Shown: piece after piece, positions 56,669 to 64,000 of the stretch
How the letters are laid out: each line of letters begins with the position of its first letter
How positions within the stretch are numbered: the first letter of the stretch is position 1
Source: Clostridium ihumii AP5
GTDB taxonomy: Bacteria; Bacillota; Clostridia; Clostridiales; Clostridiaceae
DNA length: 64,000 nucleotides
Direction of reading: 5' to 3'
NCBI RefSeq assembly: GCF_000612845.1
Contig: NZ_CCAT010000039.1
Span: forward strand, 51,184 to 115,183
Made by a program: the position numbers and the translations under genes
The notes under the pieces: generated by a model
The model's database searches: none
The model's input: only the letters and a program-made list of their open reading frames with translations
What the model was told of the DNA's origin: nothing

Positions 56669-56845
56669 TACGTCCCTATTTAATTTATTTGCTATATTCA
56701 AAGCTCTTTCTAGTGTTGGTTTGCTTCTTTCATTTTCCCATCCAGAATATGTTTTTATATCGACTCCTAAAAATCTAGCAAATTCACCTGGAGCCATAAG
56801 AAATTCCATCATTCTTATTTTTTTTAAATTATTTTTTACACTCAT
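56645..56845 (-). CDS. XRE/Cro-like HTH regulator
   Basis: 66-residue DNA-binding protein consisting of one helix-turn-helix: APGEFARFLGVDIKTYSGWE forms helices 2-3 and KPTLERALNIANKLN helix 4. Such short Cro-like proteins repress mobile-element genes. ATG follows AAGGAGGCATTTT. It precedes the FtsK/Rep genes on the same strand, with two palindromic sites between, so it most likely controls them. Confidence 0.87.
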   Translation of the reverse strand: MSVKNNLKKIRMMEFLMAPGEFARFLGVDIKTYSGWENERSKPTLERALNIANKLNRDVKEIWFLD

Positions 56846-56907
56846 AAAATGCCTCCTTAATATATTATATTCGAGAAATGCATTTTATTTCCTTTTAATG
56901 GTATAAA

Positions 56908-56936
56908 AATAAGCCTGAAAAACTCAAGCTTATTTC
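56908..56936. terminator. Terminator of the DUF3862-like gene
   Basis: AAATAAGC (56908-56915) pairs with GCTTATTT (56928-56935). Confidence 0.75.
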
Positions 56937-56950
56937 CAAATATATTACTT

Positions 56951-57580
56951 CTATTTTAAATTTAATTGTGCTTTCATAGTTACTACACCATCTTGAAATG
57001 TTATATTACAATTTGAAGCATCTTTATTAATCCATGCATACATTGAACTACCCATATCCATAATTTTGTTTTCTGTGATTAATTCTCCTTCTCCTAAAAT
57101 CTTATTAACTTCTTCTAAACTCATTCCTTCTTTTACAGAATTATATTTATCTAAAGTTACATTAATATTTCCAGATTTTAATCCAGCTTGAGCTTTTCCT
57201 ACAATCACTCCATCTTGAACTGTTACATTCATATTAGCTATCCCCTTAGCTTTCCATGAATAATTTTTACTTGAAACTCCTCCTATATCAGCTGATGAAC
57301 TTTCTACACCTTCTCCTAGTAACGCACATACATCTTCATAACTTTGTCCCATAGCTACTTTTAGAAAATTTTCATATGTTATTTTACTATCTTCTTTTTT
57401 ATCTTTTTCTGGTGTCTTTTCTTCATTTTTTTGAGAACTAACTTTTGCATTAGTTTCTTTTGCCTCATTCTTTGTTGCTACATCCTTATCCTTAGAATTA
57501 CCTAAATTCCCAATTCCAACAACTAAAACAATTATAATTAACCAAAACCACCATCTTTTATAAATTTTTTTCTTAGCCAT
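56951..57580 (-). CDS. Membrane-anchored DUF3862-like two-repeat protein
   Basis: 209 residues. A basic start and one membrane helix (about 9-23, KRWWFWLIIIVLVVGIG) give a signal anchor. A Lys/Glu/Asn-rich linker (about 25-65) follows, then two homologous ~68-residue repeats. Each has a short helix and four strands: AMGQSYEDVCALLGEG...VTVQDGVIVGKAQAGLK and EGMSLEEVNKILGEG...ITFQDGVVTMKAQLNLK. This is the SmpA/BLIP-like DUF3862 fold, found in surface-exposed proteins with unclear roles. ATG at 57580 follows AAGGGGGATTTTAAA. Located between the prophage and the Rep unit. Confidence 0.78.
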   Translation of the reverse strand: MAKKKIYKRWWFWLIIIVLVVGIGNLGNSKDKDVATKNEAKETNAKVSSQKNEEKTPEKDKKEDSKITYENFLKVAMGQSYEDVCALLGEGVESSSADIGGVSSKNYSWKAKGIANMNVTVQDGVIVGKAQAGLKSGNINVTLDKYNSVKEGMSLEEVNKILGEGELITENKIMDMGSSMYAWINKDASNCNITFQDGVVTMKAQLNLK

Positions 57581-57696
57581 TTTAAAATCCCCCTTAAATT
57601 GCAATTATAATTCAAGTGTAAACCTTTAATTTAAGCTTGTACATATATTCGACAAACTTAGAAAAAATCTAATTTTATTAGACATTTTTTGTTTTT

Positions 57697-57726
57697 TAAA
57701 ATAAAGGTAGCACTGAAACTACCTTT
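57697..57726. terminator. Terminator of the 409-residue HEPN-like gene
   Basis: AAAGGTAG (57703-57710) pairs with CTACCTTT (57719-57726), with an A-run on its left. Confidence 0.72.
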
Positions 57727-57745
57727 CTAAATTTAATAGCTATAT

Positions 57746-58975
57746 CTATAATTTGAAATAGTCTTTTATTCCATCATTAGCTCTTATTTTATTTTCTATG
57801 ATGTTAGAATACATTATAGGATTTATTCTTAAATTTTTAACTTCATCATATTCCATAAATAAATGCACAGTATTTTCTGTATTCTTAAATGATAATTTTA
57901 ATACCCACATTATTTTTTCTAAATCAGGATAATTATTCTTTTTCTTGAAAATAGGTACCATCTCAAAAATAATTATGCATATTATCAAGCAAACATCTTT
58001 TATCCTATTTTCTTCGCAAATTATATGATTTATAAAAAAAACCTCATCCCCTTCATATTGTATTTCTTCTCCATTAATACACAAATTATCTGTAATTTCG
58101 TATTTTATAATTTTAAATCCGTATTGCTCTATAATAGAATTAATATCTAAAATAGCTGTTTCTGGAATTATTTTTAAATGACTTCTTAAATTGGGATACT
58201 TTATAATCATAAAATCTATAGTTAAATTAGTGCATATTTTGATAAATAGTCTTAAAGCATATAGTTCATTTAATATATCTTCAACTTCATCTATTGATAA
58301 AATTTTAAACTTATTTTTGCCATATCTTGCATGAATTTTATTATTTTTTAATTCAAAACTTGAATGTGCCACTATATTTCTATATTGATTTATTGGTATA
58401 CCATTTAAATTTTTCCTAACTCTTTCATTCAATTTATATGTTGGTGTCTTAAATAAATTTTGTATAACATCATACAATTCATCTTCACTATCTAATTTTG
58501 ATTTTTCCATAATAACATTAACTTTATTTAATAAAAATGCCTCTCGCTTAATTATATTCTCAATTAACTGACTTAAAATATTAAGTAACGTCATTGATTT
58601 TTCTCTAAAATTATATTTTTCTTTACTCAATTCCATATATCTTTTACCATCTTCCCTATATTGCCAAAAAAACTCTAGTGCTTCATCTCTTTTTTCAATA
58701 GTTTTCTTCATGATATGTAAAAAACATTCATTGTTTTTATTATATGCATCTATAATGTATTCCATTGTGTTGATAAATTCCTCTATTGACTCGTGTATTC
58801 TTTTAGTGTTTATAATACAGTATAGTCTAAATAATCCATACTCATGTTCTGCACCATAAAAATTAATATCTAATTTTTCTTCAAATCCTAACAATATATT
58901 TTCAAAAACATTTTTTAAAGCAATATCGTCTTCTGGTGACATCAATTCATTTTCATCAATCATTTGTTTTTTCAT
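57746..58975 (-). CDS. Large helical protein with a HEPN-like R-x4-H motif
   Basis: 409 residues, predicted almost entirely helical. No standard family was recognised over the full length. The clearest feature is QYRNIVAHSSFELKNNKIHA near residues 197-216. Arg199-x4-His204 followed by a short strand is the catalytic signature of HEPN ribonuclease-type domains. A long helical region (1-180) comes first and a beta/alpha region (280-400) with two hydrophobic strands follows. HEPN proteins often cut RNA in antiphage or toxin systems. It has its own ribosome site (GGAGGAATACTT) and terminator, and lies next to a second HEPN-like gene. Function is inferred. Confidence 0.65.
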   Translation of the reverse strand: MKKQMIDENELMSPEDDIALKNVFENILLGFEEKLDINFYGAEHEYGLFRLYCIINTKRIHESIEEFINTMEYIIDAYNKNNECFLHIMKKTIEKRDEALEFFWQYREDGKRYMELSKEKYNFREKSMTLLNILSQLIENIIKREAFLLNKVNVIMEKSKLDSEDELYDVIQNLFKTPTYKLNERVRKNLNGIPINQYRNIVAHSSFELKNNKIHARYGKNKFKILSIDEVEDILNELYALRLFIKICTNLTIDFMIIKYPNLRSHLKIIPETAILDINSIIEQYGFKIIKYEITDNLCINGEEIQYEGDEVFFINHIICEENRIKDVCLIICIIIFEMVPIFKKKNNYPDLEKIMWVLKLSFKNTENTVHLFMEYDEVKNLRINPIMYSNIIENKIRANDGIKDYFKL

Positions 58976-59069
58976 AAGTATTCCTCCACAATAAATTAAA
59001 TAGCGATTATTATTTTTATGTTTAAAGTTATATAGTACACGCTTTTCATATAATTTTAAACATGAAAAT

Positions 59070-59095
59070 AAAGGTAATTCTAAAACTACCTTTTA
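59070..59095. terminator. Terminator of the TIGR02391-like gene
   Basis: AAAGGTA (59070-59076) pairs with TACCTTTT (59087-59094). The same stem as at 57703-57726 is used after the neighbouring gene. Confidence 0.65.
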
Positions 59096-59144
59096 AAATA
59101 ATTATTTACACTAATTAGCTAATGCGACTTAATTTACTTGCCAA

Positions 59145-60260
59145 TTAATTGGTAAATATACTATATTTCTTTATATCTGTGTAATTTTCAAGCTCTTTTT
59201 CAAAAACCTTCCACCACGGATGTTCTTTATCATCTTTTATTTTGTTCTCTACAGCTTGCATAACATTCTTATCTTGTTTTGATAAACCATTAATAATATA
59301 TGTTTTCAATAAACAATTAATATTTTCTTTATTAAGTAAATGTATGTCATCCCAAAAGTGTCTATATACATAATGTTTATCTAGTGCTTCCTTTTCTAAC
59401 TTAGATACTAACATATCCATCCAAGAATTAATATTATCAAAACATAACATATGATCATACGTTATATATTCCCCAATTATAACACCTCTCGAGTTAATAT
59501 TTTCTTTTATTACTTCTTCAAATAATATTTTTTCTGCTCTCAATTTTGCACGTTTTTCAATACATCCCCAATATGCACCTGGAAACATTATTAAAATTTC
59601 ACTTATATCACTTACTGAATTTGCAAAATCTAACTCTTCACTAATAACTTTATATATTCTGTCAACTTCATCTTTTTTTAATTTGTCAAAAAGTGACTTT
59701 ATAAAGGATTTTAAATTAAATATATACTCCATATTTCTTTTTGACATTACTTTAATTACCACATTAACTCTTTGCCTTTCAGGAATTTTTTCAACCAATA
59801 ACTTTGAATATTCATCACTTTCCACATAATTTTTATCAAATACATATTTTAAAAATTCGTCTATTTGAAATTTAAATTTAGACTGATCAATTATACCTAT
59901 TATATGATTAATAAAAATGATTATCGCATCTGCATACGATTTTTTATCATCTATTCTATCATGACTACGTGGATTGCGAATAGCCGTATAAAAACCTACT
60001 AATAATTCTTGTGTTCCTTTTTGAATGTTTATTTCCGATTCAGTTTGTAAATTATTAATTTTAATTCTTGGATTTTTTACACTAAATGCAGTTTGAATTA
60101 ACTTTACCCCATCCCCTTCTAATCCAGATTTATTTCTTATTGTTTCTGTTAACAAGTGTATAGCATCTAAGATTGCTCCAGAATAATTTTCATTTTCATA
60201 ATTTTTTTTAATCATTTTCCATAGATCATTATCAATATCCACATTAATATTTATATTCAC
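59145..60260 (-). CDS. TIGR02391 (Ymh)-like HEPN protein with C-terminal extension
   Basis: 371 residues. The first ~130 residues match the TIGR02391/Ymh family: GDGVKLIQTAFSVKNPRIKI, INIQKGTQELLVGFYTAIRN, then Arg95-x4-His100 in RNPRSHD, the HEPN catalytic motif. A C-terminal helical region of ~240 residues is unlike the short Ymh proteins and has no recognised domain (RNMEYIFNLKSFIKSLFDK, AYWGCIEKRAKLRAEKIL). Ymh-type domains occur in defence islands and as parts of antiphage systems. Start GTG at 60260 follows GGGAGGAATATT. Directly beside the prophage lysis genes. Confidence 0.75.
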   Translation of the reverse strand: MNININVDIDNDLWKMIKKNYENENYSGAILDAIHLLTETIRNKSGLEGDGVKLIQTAFSVKNPRIKINNLQTESEINIQKGTQELLVGFYTAIRNPRSHDRIDDKKSYADAIIIFINHIIGIIDQSKFKFQIDEFLKYVFDKNYVESDEYSKLLVEKIPERQRVNVVIKVMSKRNMEYIFNLKSFIKSLFDKLKKDEVDRIYKVISEELDFANSVSDISEILIMFPGAYWGCIEKRAKLRAEKILFEEVIKENINSRGVIIGEYITYDHMLCFDNINSWMDMLVSKLEKEALDKHYVYRHFWDDIHLLNKENINCLLKTYIINGLSKQDKNVMQAVENKIKDDKEHPWWKVFEKELENYTDIKKYSIFTN

Positions 60261-60400
60261 AATATTCCTCCCAAATTTAAAATACTTATACTGTATAAGT
60301 TAGTTTATTAACATATATAAAATATACCATTTTTCTAGTACTTTTTACAAATTTATTCAATTTGAGATATATTTAAAATCCTTTTTTATATAGAAATATA

Positions 60401-60425
60401 AAAAGTAGCTCCTAAGAACTACTTA
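60401..60425 (-). terminator. Terminator of the lysis operon
   Basis: AAGTAG (60403-60408) pairs with CTACTT (60419-60424) around CTCCTAAGAA, immediately after the amidase stop. Confidence 0.68.
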
Positions 60426-60430
60426 TAAAT

Positions 60431-61225
60431 TTAAACTAACTTTCCTGCATCCTTTAAACTATCATATCTAGTACTGCCAAATTTTCCACCTATTTGAATT
60501 ATCTTTTCTACTTTTAATCCACTAACATCAAAATCACACTTTTTCATCATAGGACATTGATTTTTTTGTGCTACATATATAGCAGCATTTGCATCCATAT
60601 CTCCAAAATAAAGTACTATTGTTTTCATATCTACTTTCACCTCATTATTATTATTTGATATTTGTTTTTTTCCTAAATCAACACCAGTTATAGCATATAC
60701 TATGGCACAAGCAAACATATTTATATTAGCCTTAAAAAAGTTATAATCCTCTTTCGTATCTACATAAAAGTTTTCAAGAAGTATTGCTTCCATATTAGTC
60801 TCTCTTATTACGATTAATCCATTATGAGGTTTAATAGCACCATCTACAGTGTTATGTTTCAAAGTGCCATCATGTGTCTTGCCACCATGACTTAAAATAT
60901 ACTCCAAATATCTCTTAGCAGTAGCGGTTTTCTCTCCATTAAAAGTATATGCTTCAGCACCAATGCCTCCACCTGCATTGTTATGAATACTAACAAATAT
61001 GTCGGCACCCCAATTATTGGCCAATTCGGCTCTCTTATAGCAAGAACCTTCTTCTGTGTAATTACCTGTAGGTCTAGTAGCATTAACAATATAACCTAAC
61101 TGTCTTAACATAGGAACTACTAAAGCAGTAAGCTTATCACTTTCAATCTCTTCATTTGCAATACTAACTGCCCCTCTATCTTCTCCACATCCATGACACA
61201 TATCAATCCAAATTTTTTTTGACAC
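60431..61225 (-). CDS. Prophage endolysin, N-acetylmuramoyl-L-alanine amidase
   Basis: 264 residues. Amidase_3 domain (1-175): zinc ligands His11 (IDMCHG, variant of IDPGHG), a Glu near 25, His81 (VSIHNNAGG), and catalytic Glu151 (ILLENFYV). A short Asn-rich linker (about 183-190) and a C-terminal ~70-residue domain follow, ending IIQIGGKFGSTRYDSLKDAG, which resembles clostridial cell-wall-binding domains. It cuts the amide bond in peptidoglycan at the end of phage growth. Start GTG 61225 with GGAG 9 bp upstream is preferred to the in-frame TTG that overlaps the ribosome site. Follows the holin gene. Confidence 0.9.
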   Translation of the reverse strand: MSKKIWIDMCHGCGEDRGAVSIANEEIESDKLTALVVPMLRQLGYIVNATRPTGNYTEEGSCYKRAELANNWGADIFVSIHNNAGGGIGAEAYTFNGEKTATAKRYLEYILSHGGKTHDGTLKHNTVDGAIKPHNGLIVIRETNMEAILLENFYVDTKEDYNFFKANINMFACAIVYAITGVDLGKKQISNNNNEVKVDMKTIVLYFGDMDANAAIYVAQKNQCPMMKKCDFDVSGLKVEKIIQIGGKFGSTRYDSLKDAGKLV

Positions 61226-61237
61226 TATAATCAACTC

Positions 61238-61651
61238 CTATTTTTTTATTTCTTTTTTGTTTCCCTCTTTAAGTTGCACTAATGCATCTTTAAGTTTTTC
61301 TGGAACTGGAACATCTAATCTAACTGCATTTTCTAAAATACTTATACCTTCCATTGCAACGTAAAAATATATTACTAAAGTTCTAAACACCCAACCTTGA
61401 CCAATTAATCTATCTAGCAATACTGCTAAAATCAAAATTATTATTATTGTAAATTTCTTTTTAAGTCCAATGAACCCTGTAGAGCTACTTAATTCTTTAT
61501 TTTTATAACCACATAACAATCCCATTACATAATCTAATGCCATACACGCAATTAAAATCTGCAATCCTATTTCCCACTCTCCAAATAGAAAAGTTACCAT
61601 AGTGCCTATAACAGCACTAAATGCACCTAATTTTTCTGCTAAATACTCCAC
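61238..61651 (-). CDS. Phage holin (phage_holin_4 / TcdE-like family)
   Basis: 137 residues with four hydrophobic helices, and the family landmarks WEIGLQILIACMALDYVMG, CGYKNKELSSSTGFIGLKKK and a polar, charged C-terminus. It forms membrane holes that release the amidase encoded 12 bp downstream. Start GTG at 61651 with GAGGTGTAAAAG upstream. Order holin-amidase marks the lysis end of the prophage. Confidence 0.9.
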   Translation of the reverse strand: MEYLAEKLGAFSAVIGTMVTFLFGEWEIGLQILIACMALDYVMGLLCGYKNKELSSSTGFIGLKKKFTIIIILILAVLLDRLIGQGWVFRTLVIYFYVAMEGISILENAVRLDVPVPEKLKDALVQLKEGNKKEIKK

Positions 61652-61685
61652 CTTTTACACCTCTTCCTATAAAAATAAGCAATAA

Positions 61686-61712
61686 AAAAAGAACTAATTA
61701 AAGTTCTTTTTT
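61686..61712. terminator. Hairpin between the unknown phage gene and holin
   Basis: AAAGAACT (61688 on) pairs with AGTTCTTT (to 61710) with A/T runs. Confidence 0.68.
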
Positions 61713-61748
61713 ACTACATTAATGAATTTACTAATACTATTCTTATAT

Positions 61749-62201
61749 TTATTTATGCATACATTTGCATAAATGTTTCCAACTAGCCGTAAATGCAATT
61801 TTTCTAGCCAGCTCATCTTTAAATAATATTATCTTATTATTTAAAGATGGATTTTTATCTAAAATTGCAGAATCTAAATAAAAATACAACACAAAATATT
61901 CCTCTAAAGTCAATTCAATTCCTATAACAGCTTGTAGATATAACTCATTATCATGATTTAACCAATCCATAAAATCATCTGAATTTATGTTATCCTTACA
62001 TTCCTCTATCTGTCTATTTAACTTATCCTTATACTGAATAAATTTTTCTAAAATTTTTTTCATAGTATGAACATTATCAGTTAATATTGAACTACATTTT
62101 TGTTTTTGACTTTCATTTTTCTCAACAACTTTCCCCAATAATTCTACAAGTAATTCTAATTCGGAAATATTATATCTTCTTGCTATTCTATCACAGCTCA
62201 T
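61749..62201 (-). CDS. Unknown 150-residue helical phage protein
   Basis: No family recognised. Short start MSCDRIARRYNISELELLVE, which resembles a small HTH-like segment, then a long coiled-coil-prone helix (NVHTMKKILEKFIQYKDKLN) and a C-terminal helical part with KHLCKCMHK, a possible metal-binding Cys/His cluster. ATG at 62201 is used after AAGGGAGAGGGAAAA. It sits between the HD gene and the holin, inside the prophage, with its own terminators on both sides. Confidence 0.6.
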   Translation of the reverse strand: MSCDRIARRYNISELELLVELLGKVVEKNESQKQKCSSILTDNVHTMKKILEKFIQYKDKLNRQIEECKDNINSDDFMDWLNHDNELYLQAVIGIELTLEEYFVLYFYLDSAILDKNPSLNNKIILFKDELARKIAFTASWKHLCKCMHK

Positions 62202-62269
62202 TTTTCCCTCTCCCTTATAAATGTATTTCATACTTATTAAAATTCTTCATCAAATTTGAAATTCCTTTA

Positions 62270-62320
62270 AAAAGGCAAAATAAAAAGACTATCTCTAGTC
62301 CCTACTTTGCCTTTTAATTA
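62270..62320. terminator. Hairpin upstream of the unknown phage gene
   Basis: AAAAGGCAAA (62271 on) pairs with TTTGCCTTTT (to 62317), with a second GACTA/TAGTC stem inside. Confidence 0.65.
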
Positions 62321-62347
62321 TTTAATTTTATGTCGTCTTATTTTTCA

Positions 62348-62377
62348 AAAGCGACGTAAAATTAGATTTACGTCGCC
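62348..62377 (-). terminator. Terminator of the HD-domain gene
   Basis: GCGACGTAAA (62351-62360) pairs with TTTACGTCGC (62367-62376), followed by TTTT on the minus strand. The core is perfect. Confidence 0.82.
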
Positions 62378-62381
62378 AAAC

Positions 62382-62927
62382 TTATTTATATTCTATATCT
62401 AAACTTATTGCTTTTTGATTTAAAACCTTAACCGCTACTTTTTTTACTTCTTCATTATTTAATTCATCAATACTAGCTTTGATTTTATCTAATTTAAATT
62501 TTTTATCTTTATACAACTTAGATATCTTATCTGCAGCTCTTACTATTTCAATAAGTTTTATACTTGTTTCACTTTTATCTTTATATTTTTTTACTGAACC
62601 TTTATGAAATTCTACAATTTCTAATATTTTGTTTCTTTTAAATTCATCACCTTTATCAAATTCTATATACTTATTTATATTTACTTCCAAAAATTCTTTT
62701 CCATCTTTGTTATGTTTTTTCCCAACATGTTTTTTCACATCATGCAATAAAGCTCCACATATAATAATGTCTAACTCATCTTGATTTTTATCATTCTTAG
62801 CACATACTTGATCATATATTTCTTTTGATATCTTTTCTACTATTTCAGAATGCTCTATTAACGATTCAACATCTTCTTCATTTTCATATCTAACTACATT
62901 TAATAAATTTTCTCTTTTATACTTCAA
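62382..62927 (-). CDS. HD-domain phosphohydrolase inside the prophage
   Basis: 181 residues. Metal ligands: His26 (LIEHSEIVEK), His-Asp in LLHDVKKHVG, His in EFHKG, and Asp in RAADKISKL, giving an intact HD site. Lys-rich overall. HD proteins cleave nucleotide phosphates or cyclic nucleotides; here it is an extra (moron-like) gene between tail and lysis genes, so it may change host nucleotide pools or counter nucleotide-based defence. The latter is speculation. Start TTG at 62927; a GGGAG lies about 12 bp upstream, a little far. Confidence 0.75.
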   Translation of the reverse strand: MKYKRENLLNVVRYENEEDVESLIEHSEIVEKISKEIYDQVCAKNDKNQDELDIIICGALLHDVKKHVGKKHNKDGKEFLEVNINKYIEFDKGDEFKRNKILEIVEFHKGSVKKYKDKSETSIKLIEIVRAADKISKLYKDKKFKLDKIKASIDELNNEEVKKVAVKVLNQKAISLDIEYK

Positions 62928-62954
62928 TATTATCAGATCTCCCTTATTAAATAA

Positions 62955-63209
62955 TTACTTATTATATTTTTCTAATAACTTTAACATCGTATCATGTACC
63001 TTAAAATAATCATCTGTTTCAATTGGGAATGAAGGGCTTCTTCTTCCAGAAACCACTCCATCATAAACCATTTGAACTTTAAAAACTGATACAAATGTTC
63101 CATTCCAATCTTCCTCACCATAAGATACCTTATACTCTGTATTTTGAGGATGTGGTGGACAACTTGCTGGTACAAATATTGAATCCTTTGGATAAAACAC
63201 TTTTGCCAC
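62955..63209 (-). CDS. 84-residue phage protein, unknown
   Basis: Beta-rich small protein: MAKVFYPKDSIFVPASCPPH, then WNGTFVSVFKVQMVYDGVVS and DYFKVHDTMLKLLEKYN at the end. No family recognised. Start GTG at 63209 is preferred because AAAGGAAGTGATATT precedes it; an ATG at 63248 lacks a ribosome site. It lies downstream of the CD1375-like gene. Confidence 0.6.
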   Translation of the reverse strand: MAKVFYPKDSIFVPASCPPHPQNTEYKVSYGEEDWNGTFVSVFKVQMVYDGVVSGRRSPSFPIETDDYFKVHDTMLKLLEKYNK

Positions 63210-63277
63210 AATATCACTTCCTTTACTATATTTTCTATAAAATACCATAGCAACCTATAGTTTGCAAGACTTTTTTT

Positions 63278-63433
63278 CTAATTTAAAATACTTTGAGTAG
63301 CTAAATACTCTGCTACTTTAATTTTATATTCTTCTGGAACTACCTTCTTATTAGAACCTTCTATTTCTTCCAAATCCCAAGCTCCTGCCTTTACTAAAAT
63401 TCCATAACTTACTATTAGATATTGCTTTAACAT
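63278..63433 (-). CDS. 51-residue XkdX/CD1375-like small tail protein
   Basis: Very short gene: MLKQYLIVSYGILVKAGAWD followed by LEEIEGSNKKVVPEEYKIKV and a short tail. The pattern (YxxLVKAG-W-LExI...VPEEY...VAEYLA) resembles the small proteins encoded between tail-fibre and holin genes in Firmicute siphophages. Ribosome site AAAGGTGG is 9 bp before the ATG. The stop of the tail gene is 2 bp upstream, so it is in the same operon. Confidence 0.7.
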   Translation of the reverse strand: MLKQYLIVSYGILVKAGAWDLEEIEGSNKKVVPEEYKIKVAEYLATQSILN

Positions 63434-63435
63434 AA

Positions 63436-64000
63436 TTATTTACCACCTTTCAAAAGTTCAATTTCCTTCTTTAACATTTCTATTTGTGAATTTAAATCGA
63501 CTATAGCTTCAGCCATAGCGACTTTCTCTTCATCTACACTTTCCTTAATAACCTTTGGAGCGTATATAGTGTATTGTTGTTTTTCTATTAAATCTCCATA
63601 TTTAGCAACAATAAAATAATCTGTATCAATTAATACAGATTCCTCAATAATTTTATTATTTTCTATTTTAGCTTTGTCACTACCCTCTACAGAAAATATA
63701 ATATTCTCAGATATAATACTTCCATACTGGTCTAAAACTTTACCTTTTAAACTATTAAAATCAACTTCTAATTTTATAGGCTTACTATCTTCTAGTATGA
63801 ATTCTTCCCCTATTTCATCTGTAGTAATTAGATGCTCACTTAAAGTTTTCTCATACTCTATTGCATCTCTACATTGCACATATGCCTGTTTCAACAGTTC
63901 ATGTTTAGATAAATTTGTATTATATTCTATAATACTATAAACAACAAAATTATCTTCTTTAAAGCCTACTGTAAGTATACTATCATCTATATCATACTTA
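63436..64000 (-). CDS. Phage tail/baseplate protein (N-terminus beyond window)
   Basis: Open on the minus strand from the window edge to a stop at 63436, giving 188 visible residues. The extra 35 codons upstream of the apparent internal start are in frame (KYDIDDSILTVGFKEDNFVV and on), so no true start lies within the window. An immunoglobulin-like segment LKGKVLDQYGSIISENIIFS is followed by a linker and a C-terminal coiled coil (EKVAMAEAIVDLNSQIEMLK) typical of trimeric tail-tip or fibre parts. Located upstream of the small XkdX-like gene, as usual for siphophages. Confidence 0.75.
   Translation of the reverse strand, partial: KYDIDDSILTVGFKEDNFVVYSIIEYNTNLSKHELLKQAYVQCRDAIEYEKTLSEHLITTDEIGEEFILEDSKPIKLEVDFNSLKGKVLDQYGSIISENIIFSVEGSDKAKIENNKIIEESVLIDTDYFIVAKYGDLIEKQQYTIYAPKVIKESVDEEKVAMAEAIVDLNSQIEMLKKEIELLKGGK

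Noticed and set aside
62981..63253. 90-residue alternative frame overlapping the 84-residue phage gene
   Set aside because: The other frame has a proper GTG start with a ribosome site and a compositionally normal product.

Overview
The window is very AT-rich, with clostridial gene content: the block miaB-mutS-mutL-miaA-hfq, a T-box-controlled argS, corrinoid methyltransferases, and SPOCS-like (spore-protein) genes. It most resembles a Clostridium sensu stricto chromosome. No rRNA, tRNA or CRISPR array was seen. Almost every gene lies on the minus strand; the exceptions are a MerR regulator, a secreted phosphatase and a cation efflux gene.

1-19 kb, accessory region. The left edge holds a fluoride-type CLC antiporter gene behind a fluoride riboswitch. 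Next come many unrelated small single-gene units: cysteine hydrolase, Nudix, three GNATs plus one dead GNAT, HAD, alpha/beta esterase, HD, TfoX-N and a 34-residue membrane peptide. Most sit between copies of one promoter block (extended -10) and one terminator hairpin family, so they look like cassettes. An erythromycin-esterase-like gene, a complete BceRSAB-type antibiotic-peptide module and a TipA-like MerR regulator follow.

19-32 kb. A heterodimeric ABC exporter is divergent from a BmrR-like MerR gene, with a textbook 19-bp-spacer MerR promoter between them. Then come an aldo/keto reductase, a GNAT killed by one stop codon, a creatininase-family enzyme, and a corrinoid methyl-transfer cluster: three UroD-type methyltransferases, a B12 protein and a RACo-type activator.

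32-54 kb. Core genes alternate with two large repeat islands (32.5-33.2 and 38.6-39.5 kb). These are long palindromic elements carrying further palindromes inside them. Genes here are a hydrolase, a secreted PTP-like phytase, argS, a CDF transporter, three SPOCS-like proteins, an ABC-F ATPase, a DEAD-family helicase, a Met-gamma-lyase-like enzyme, hfq, miaA, mutL, mutS and miaB.

54-64 kb, mobile DNA. Beside miaB is a compact Rep (HUH) / FtsK-like / XRE unit with a 111-nt hairpin between Rep and FtsK, which is a good candidate origin. After it comes the lysis end of a prophage that continues past the right edge: tail protein, small tail-end proteins, HD protein, holin and amidase. Two adjacent genes with HEPN-type R-x4-H motifs lie between the amidase and the Rep unit and are the best candidates for an uncharacterised defence module.
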